Part shown: one piece after another, positions 58,119 to 64,000 of the stretch
How the letters are laid out: each line of letters opens with the position of its first letter
How positions within the stretch are numbered: the stretch's first letter is position 1
Origin: Anodontia alba
Lineage: Eukaryota; Mollusca; Bivalvia; Lucinida; Lucinidae
Reading direction: 5' to 3'
Length of the DNA: 64,000 bases
Assembly (NCBI GenBank): GCA_964016985.1
Contig: OZ024829.1
Coordinates: forward strand, 71,095,267 to 71,159,266
Position numbers and translations under genes: made by a program
The notes under the pieces: model-generated
What the model was told of the DNA's origin: nothing
The model's input: the letters and a program-made list of their open reading frames with translations, nothing else
Database searches by the model: none

Positions 58119-60290
58119 AACACATGTCCATACCATCGAAGTCTTCTCTCCTTCGGAATGAGGTCCAGATCCTCAATGCCAAGCCGCACAAGTAGCTCAT
58201 TGGACCTGGTGGTGACAATGTCTTGCGGTCTGACATTGCAGATATGTCTGATCATTGCCCTGTCGTTTCGCTGCAGACGCTGGAGGTTCGGCTTTGTCAA
58301 TGGCCAAGTCTCGCTGGCATGGAGCATTGTGCTCCGCACACAAGAGCTGTACACACGGCCACGTGTTTTGAAAGAGAGGTGACGTGAAGAGAGAAATGGT
58401 AGCAGATCCTTGAACTTCTTCCAGGCGTTTTCACATGTGTTGTGGTTGAAAGTTCACAGCCACCTGCTGCTGAGAGCATGTCTCCTAAGTAGCAAAAAGG
58501 AAGCTACCACCTCAAGCTTGTCAGGTCCGATATGGACTTCCTACTGTGGTCTGCCATCCAAGGGGCTTGCAGTTCCCTGGCACCGTGTACATCTGTAATC
58601 AGGATCTTTTTTCAAGCGCTTGAGCCCACTGCATTTCTTGTGCACCCAGTTCTTGCAGAAGATGCTGTTGCTGCCCACTCCAGTGCGACAGACAGCACAT
58701 GGAAACTCGCCTGCTCTGCAGGAGGTCCAGTCCTGTACCGCAGATCATAATCTTTGTCTTTCCTGCATTTACTCTCAGTCCTTTCTTCTCCATTGCTTCT
58801 TTCCATGTCAAGAGCCTCCTGACACATTCCTCAAGCGATTCAGTGATGATAACAAGGTCATCAGCATAGATGTCTTTCCAGGGGACCCCAGAGCGGAACT
58901 CTCGTGATAAGGCTTCAAGCACAATGATGAAGAGCAGCGGGCTGAGTACTGATCCTTCGTGAACACCAACCTTCACTTCAAACTCTTCACCGTACCCCTC
59001 ACCAACACGGACACGGCTCCGCGCATTTGCATACATCCCCTACAATCCACTCCTCCACACCAAGTTTTCTCAGCGCCCACCAGATGACCTTCCGAGGTAC
59101 TCGATCAAACGCCTTCTCCAGGTCTACAAAAGCCATGTAGAGTCTCTTGTTGGCAGCTAGATATTTCTCTTGCAGCTGCCTGACAACAAAGATTGCGTCT
59201 GAAGTGCCTCTGCCTGGGACGAAGCCAAACTGGGAATCGTTGATTGACACCAACTGTCTGATGAGGCCGTCCACAATCCTCTCCAGGATTTTCATAACCT
59301 GCTCTGTCAGCTTGAGACCGCGGTAGTTGCCCCTTCCAACGTGTCCCCCTTTCCCTTGTAGAGGCAGACAATGAAACTCTGCTCCCAGTCAGAGGGTACC
59401 TTGCCATCACGAATGATTGCAGCTACGAGGTCACGGATCATGGAGGCGCCCATGTCACTGGCTGCTCGTATCATCTCTACCACTATGCCTGATGGGCCCA
59501 GTGCTTTGCCTGCCTTCATCTGCCTTCTTAACCATATCAGTGGTGATTGGGATGGGCGGGCCTTCCACTGGTGGTTGATAAGACAGGTGGTCTGGGTCCC
59601 AGTCAAACTCAATGTTGAGAAGCCTTTGGTAGTGCTCTAGCCAAGCCTTCTGCTTTGAGTCATCGCTCATTGACATCTCTCCTGCATCATTCTTCACAGG
59701 TTTGTCTCCAGCAACATCAGTGTTCTCTCTTCTAAACTGATTAGCAAGGCGGTAGATTTCTGAAGACTTGGGGTCAATATTATTCTTGTAGACCTTCTTG
59801 TCGGCTTCTTGACGAGCATGGTGCACTGCATGTCTGGCATTTCGTTTGGCTGCATTGTATGATGCCCTAGTACCTTTACCAGCCTTCCAGGCCTTGAAAG
59901 CTTTCCGCTTGGCAGCAATGGCCTTTTCCACATGTTCATTCCACCATCAGGTTTCACGACGCCAATGGTGTGGCCGAGTTGTGCCACACACCTCCTCAGT
60001 TGTCTTGAGCAGTACAGTCTTGATGTTGTTCCAGATATCCTCTGTGGCTCCATCAGCTACACCTGCAGATGTGCTCACATGCAAGTTGAAGACCTCCTGG
60101 AAATGACTGCTTGTCTGAGGGTCTTTAAGCTTCCAAACTTTGAGGCGAGGGGTGAACTTGCACTTGGATTTTGGTGGCAAATCAATCCTGATGTCGCATA
60201 CAAGACGCTGATGTTGCAGAGCTACTTCCTCGCCAGGGATCACTTTTACATCTGTGACAAGTTTGCACATGGTCCTGCGGAAAAGGATGA
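58119..60290 (-). pseudogene. LINE fragment (endonuclease end, RT, C-terminal domain), truncated at both ends
   Basis: Read on the minus strand: 60297-59947 encodes the end of an AP-type endonuclease and linker (VALQHQRLVCDIRIDLPPKS). The linker (EKAIAAKRKAFKAWKAGK) follows at ~59930. RT motifs are QFGFVPGRGTSDAIFVVRQL and FVDLEKAFDRVPR at ~59100-59250, GVHEGSVLSPLLFI near 58940, and catalytic YADD at 58857-58868. The C-terminal part has RLGIEDLDLIPKERRLRWYG at ~58150. Several frameshifts (near 59310, 59035 and 58600) kill it. The type looks RTE/Proto2-like, but this is uncertain. There is no 3' tail, and both junctions lie inside family E sequence. Confidence 0.85.
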
Positions 60291-60954
60291 AGTTATTAAA
60301 TGAGACAGAATTAAGAAGCTTGACTAATATCAAAATTTATAAACATAATTCTTTTTGGATTTTTTTTTTTTTAATACTCTTCTGAGTTGGCTCCCTTGAA
60401 GAATAAAAAAATAAAATCAGTATAAAGCAAGTTAAAGGTTTACAAAAAAACTTTCTTGCAGAATTTTTTTTTTTTTTTTTTGGTTGTTTATTTTTGTTTT
60501 GTTATTGTTTGGTCCAATATTGAAGTATAGGAAATACAAATCAGCCAAAGGCTCATATGAGCTTATAATATAGCCATGCTTCTGTGGTGTGACCTCCGTA
60601 TGTATGTATAGGAAAAACAAATCAACCAAAGGCTCATATGAGCTTATAATATAGCCATGCTTCTGTCGTGTGTCTTCCGTCCGAAAGCACTTCTCCCTAG
60701 ATGCAGCAAACTTCTCCCTATTTTCCCAGGAGGAAGAAGTCACTTCTCCCTTGTTTTCCGGGCCAGCTTGGACCCTTAGGTTACAGTTCACCAAATATCA
60801 GCAGAGCTATGCCCCAATGAAAATTTCAAAAAAAATTTTTTGTAATTTAACTTACAGTTCATATCTGGAGCACTGAATTATACAGGAGCCAGTTTATGTG
60901 CTACATCTTATTACTTGCCACAGGCGTATAATGCCCCACTTGGCGAAGCTCTTG
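60291..60954 (+). mobile_element. Family E 3' half
   Basis: TTATTAAATGAGACAGAATT, poly-T, CTGAGTTGGCTCCCTTGAAG, GGTTGTTTATTTTTGTTTTG, GTTTGGTCCAATATTGAAG, AGCACTTCTCCCTAGA, then the 3' hairpin and TCTTG at 60954. A ~80-bp segment (CAAAGGCTCATATGAGCTTA) is duplicated at 60547 and 60628. Confidence 0.8.
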
Positions 60955-61248
60955 TTTAATAATATGCTGAATCCTGAACCAGATGCTGCTGGTCGTATTT
61001 TGACTAATACCCTGAACACTGAACCATATGCTGAATAATACCCTAGATATTTTTTAATAATACGCTGAATCCTGAACCAGACACTGCAGGTCATAGTTTG
61101 AATAATACCCTGAATACTGAACCAGACGCTGAATAATACCCTGGACATTTTTGAATAATACGCTGAATCATGAACCAGATGCTGCTAGTCGTATTTTGAA
61201 TAATACCCTTAATACTGAACCAGATGCTGAATAATACCCTGGACATTT
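60955..61248. repeat. 98-bp satellite block 3 (three units)
   Basis: Same unit as at 43465. It starts TTTAATAATATGCTG after family E and ends GGACATTT before the next family A element. Confidence 0.85.
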
Positions 61249-62840
61249 TTAGCTCACCTGAGCACGAAGTGCTCATGGTGAGCTATTGTGGTCAGTCAAC
61301 GTCCGTCGTGCATCGTCAGTCGTGCATCGTGTGGCGTCAACAATTGCTTTAAAAGCCTACTCCTCCTACCCCTCGGGGCCAATTGACTTGATACTTGGTA
61401 GGAAGCATCGGGGTGACTTGTAGATCAAAAATAGCTAAAATCGGAAATCCAAGATGGCCACCATGGCTGCCATCTTGAAAATCTATTTTTCGCTTCTTCT
61501 CCTGAATCGAAAGGCCAATTGACTCCAAACTTGATAAGAAGCATCAGGGTGACTTGTAGATCAAAAATAGATAAAATCGTGTAGATCGGAAATCCAAGGT
61601 GGCCGCCATGGCCGCCATCTTGAAAATCTATTTTTCGCATCTTCTCCTGAACCGAAAGGCCAATTGACTCCAAACTCACTAGGAAGCATCAGGGTGACTT
61701 GTAGATCAAAAGTAGCTAAAATCGTGCCGATCCGAAATCCAAGGTGGCCGTCATGGCAGCCATCTTGAAAATCTGTTTTAGTAGAAGACTCCTAAACCCA
61801 AAACCCAATTGACTCCAAACTTGGTAAGAAGCATTGGGGTGACTTATAGATCAAAAATAGCTAAAATTATGCCTATCAGAAATCCAAGATGGCCGCCATG
61901 GCAGCCATCTTGAAAATCTGTTTTTCGCTTCTTCTCCTGAACCGAAAGGCAAGTTGGCTCCAAACTTGCTAGGAAGCATCAGGGTGACTTGTAGATCAAA
62001 AATAGCTAAAATCGTGCCGAGGGATGGGCACCATGGCAGTCATCTTGAAAATCTATTTTTGGCTTCTTCTCCTGAACCGAAAGACCATTTGACTGGACAC
62101 TTGGTAGGAAGCATTTTGGTGACTTGTAGATCAAAAATAGCTAAAGTCATGCCGATCGTAAATCCAAGATGGCCGCCATGGCGGCTGTCTTGAAAATCTG
62201 TTTTTTGCTTCTTCTTCTGAACAGACAGGCCAGTTAACTCGAAATCTGTTTTTCGCTTCTTCTCCTAAACCCAAAAGTCAATTGACTCGAAACTTAGTAG
62301 GAAGCATTTGGGTGACTTGTAGATCAAAAATAGCTAAAATCGTTCTGATGGCCACCATGACCGCGATCTTGGAAATCTAGATTTAGCTTCTTCTCCTGCA
62401 CCGAAAGGCCAATTGACTCCAAACTTGGTAGGAGACATTGGGGTGACTTGTAGATCAAAATAGCTAAAATCGTGCCAATCGGATATCCAAGATGGCCGTC
62501 ATGGCAGCCATCTTGAAAATCTATTTTTGGCTTCTTCTCCTGAACCGAAAGACCAGTTGACTCGAAACTTGGTAGGAAGCATTGGGATGACTCGTAGATC
62601 AAAAATAGCTAAAATCATTCCGATCGTAAATCCAAGCTGGCCGCCATTTAGAGTTTGTTCAAATGATCACGCTCCATTGACTGGCATGCCATATATATTC
62701 TTCTTCAAAATTAAGAACTGCTTTAATGATGATCTTTTCAATAGTTGCGATGACAGGATTGGAAAAATGTTGCATAACATCTGCATATCTGCAGTGGCGA
62801 TGTCACTCAGGTGAGCGACCCGTGGCCCGTGGGCCTCTTG
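61249..62840 (+). mobile_element. Family A element with core II, inserted in the satellite
   Basis: TTAGCTCACCTGAGCACG hairpin, CGTCCGTCGTGCATCG, about eight ~145-bp core II units (CCAAGATGGCCGCCATGGC and variants), A tail and GGCCCGTGGGCC hairpin with TCTTG at 62840. The flanks GGACATTT and TTTAATAATACGCTG rejoin to a normal satellite unit, with no target duplication. Confidence 0.88.
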
Positions 62841-63040
62841 TTTAATAATACGCTGAATCCTGAACCAGATGCTGCTGGTCATATTTTGAATAATACCCTG
62901 AATACTGAACCAGACACTGAATAATACCCTGGACATTTTTTAATAATACACTGTATCCTGAACCAGACGGTGCTGGTCGTAATTTGAATAATACCCTGAA
63001 TACTGAACCTTGCGCTGAATAAAAACCTAGATATTTTTTT
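62841..63040. repeat. 98-bp satellite block 4 (two units)
   Basis: It starts TTTAATAATACGCTG and has two units, the second diverged (TGAACCTTGCGCTG). It changes abruptly to core II sequence near 63045. Confidence 0.8.
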
Positions 63041-63044
63041 AATA

Positions 63045-63813
63045 ATATGATGCATCAGGGTGACTCGTCGATCAAATATAGCTAAAATCGTGTCGGTCGG
63101 AAATCCAAGATGGCCGCCATGGCAGCCATCTTGAAAATCTATTTTTCGCTTCTACTCCTTAACCCAAAAGCCAATTGACTCCAAACTGGTTAGGAAGCAT
63201 TGGGTTGACTTATAAATAAAAAATAGCTAAAATTGTGCCGATTGGAAATCCAAGATGGCCGCCATGGCAGCCATCTTGAAAATCTATTTTTGGCTTCTTC
63301 TCCTGAACCGAAAGGCAAATTGACTCCAAACTAGCTAGGAAGCATCGGGATGACTTGTAGATCAAAAATAGCTAAAATCGTGCCAATCAGAAATCCAAGA
63401 TGGCCGCCATGACAGTCATCTTGAAAATCTATTTTTCGCTTCTTCTCCTAAACCTAAAAGTCAATTGACTCGAAACTTAGTAGGAAGCATCAGGGTGACT
63501 TGTAGATCAAAAATAGCTATAATCGTTCCGATTGGAAATCCAAGATGGCCGTCATCTTGAAAATCTATTTTTCGCTTCTTCTTCTGCACCGAATTGCCAG
63601 TTGACTCAAAAGTTGGTCGGAGGCATTGGGGGTGACTTGTTTTACGTGTGACATTTGAAAATTTCAACATTTTAACCTTGTAAGCAAGATATTTCAAGAA
63701 GTGTTTAAGCCATTGCCTTGTCATAAGAGTATTGGAAAAATGTTGCATGCCATCTGCATATCTGCAGTGGCAGTTTCACTCAGGTGAGCGAGTTGTGGCC
63801 CATGGGCCTCTTG
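63045..63813 (+). mobile_element. Family A element with core II, 5' truncated
   Basis: About four core II units start mid-unit at 63045. The tail shares TTTTAACCTTGTAAGCAAG with 14580, then CAGGTGAGCGAGTTGTGGCC and the GGCCCATGGGCC hairpin with TCTTG at 63813. Confidence 0.8.
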
Positions 63814-64000
63814 TTCTATCTGCAACAGGCAGTTTAGAGCTAAGATTGGTCTCATCAGCCATCTTAGAACACACAAATAATAGCACATCACACAGTTGGT
63901 TAGCATTGGTCATTGTCAATAATGACAGACGAACAAGAAGACGGCAAGGTCAAGTTTGCTTCCCAATGCATCTGTATGAGCCTCATAACATTTGTATTGA
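63814..64000. other. Window end: unique sequence then core I fragment
   Basis: 63814-63938 is unassigned. 63939-64000 matches core I (GGCAAGGTCAAGTTTGCTTC) and runs off the window. Confidence 0.6.

Larger units (their letters stand above)
46187..60954 (+). mobile_element. Family E element E2 (14.8 kb including everything nested), inserted in the satellite
   Basis: The 5' end is TTATATGCCTGTTTGAAAAACAGG (as hairpin), GTCCGTCCG and core V units to ~46880, with the unique part to ~46984. The 3' end is the GCCCCAC/GGCGAAGC hairpin and TCTTG at 60954. The satellite flanks at 46186 and 60955 rejoin to a normal unit. Between them lie a family A element (47494-56576), a second family E 5' start at 56961 and a LINE fragment. 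With two starts and one end, part of an inner copy was probably lost or exchanged. Confidence 0.65.

Noticed and set aside
58158..59640. Plus-strand ORFs in the LINE region
   Set aside because: They are complements of the RT-encoding minus strand; all domain motifs are on the minus strand.

Overview
The window reads as nuclear DNA of a bivalve mollusc (inference). It is AT-rich, has almost no intact coding sequence, contains tRNA-derived SINEs (one with a Nin-like tail), and is packed with elements that look like the pearl/CvA-type elements of bivalves: a 5' hairpin, a (CCGT)n microsatellite, a core of ~140-166-bp tandem repeats and a 3' hairpin. No bacterial-type genes, rRNA or CRISPR are present. 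The only host-gene signal is two phase-compatible exons on the + strand (36300-36435 and 39948-40087) of a gene I do not recognise.

Layout. 1-1808: unassigned sequence with one inverted repeat. 1809-9540: a nearly full-length but broken Helentron (Helitron2-type rolling-circle transposon) encoding a papain-fold protease-like domain, 38-aa basic repeats, a zinc-finger-like region, an HUH/Y2 Rep, a PIF1-like helicase and an AP-type endonuclease. 9832-23000: nested tandem-repeat elements of several families (called A, C, D, E here), a SINE with target duplication and a 32-bp-TIR MITE. 23030-24487: a ~340-bp tandem repeat with a SINE. 24488-35333: a decayed Ty3/Gypsy pol whose integrase is split by an 8.6-kb A element, itself carrying two further A elements nested inside each other. 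35413-36024: an internally deleted mariner. 36300-40087: the two host exons, with the intron filled by A-type sequence. 40130-43460: minisatellites and a 310-bp repeat carrying another element family (F). 43465-63040: a ~98-bp satellite interrupted by three elements at the same phase. One of these, E2, spans ~14.8 kb and contains a 6.8-kb TIR element with 36-bp inverted ends and a LINE fragment. 63050-64000: more A-type sequence.

Main result. At least seven insertions can be resolved by comparing the flanks with an uninterrupted copy, a repeat unit or a coding frame. All seven rejoin with zero target-site duplication. The elements begin TT(A/AT) plus a hairpin and end with a hairpin plus CTTG next to a T. 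This fits rolling-circle (Helitron/Helentron-like) transposition of a superfamily that has several unrelated ends and cores. The local Helentron is an example of the kind of machinery needed, but I cannot show that its ends match theirs.
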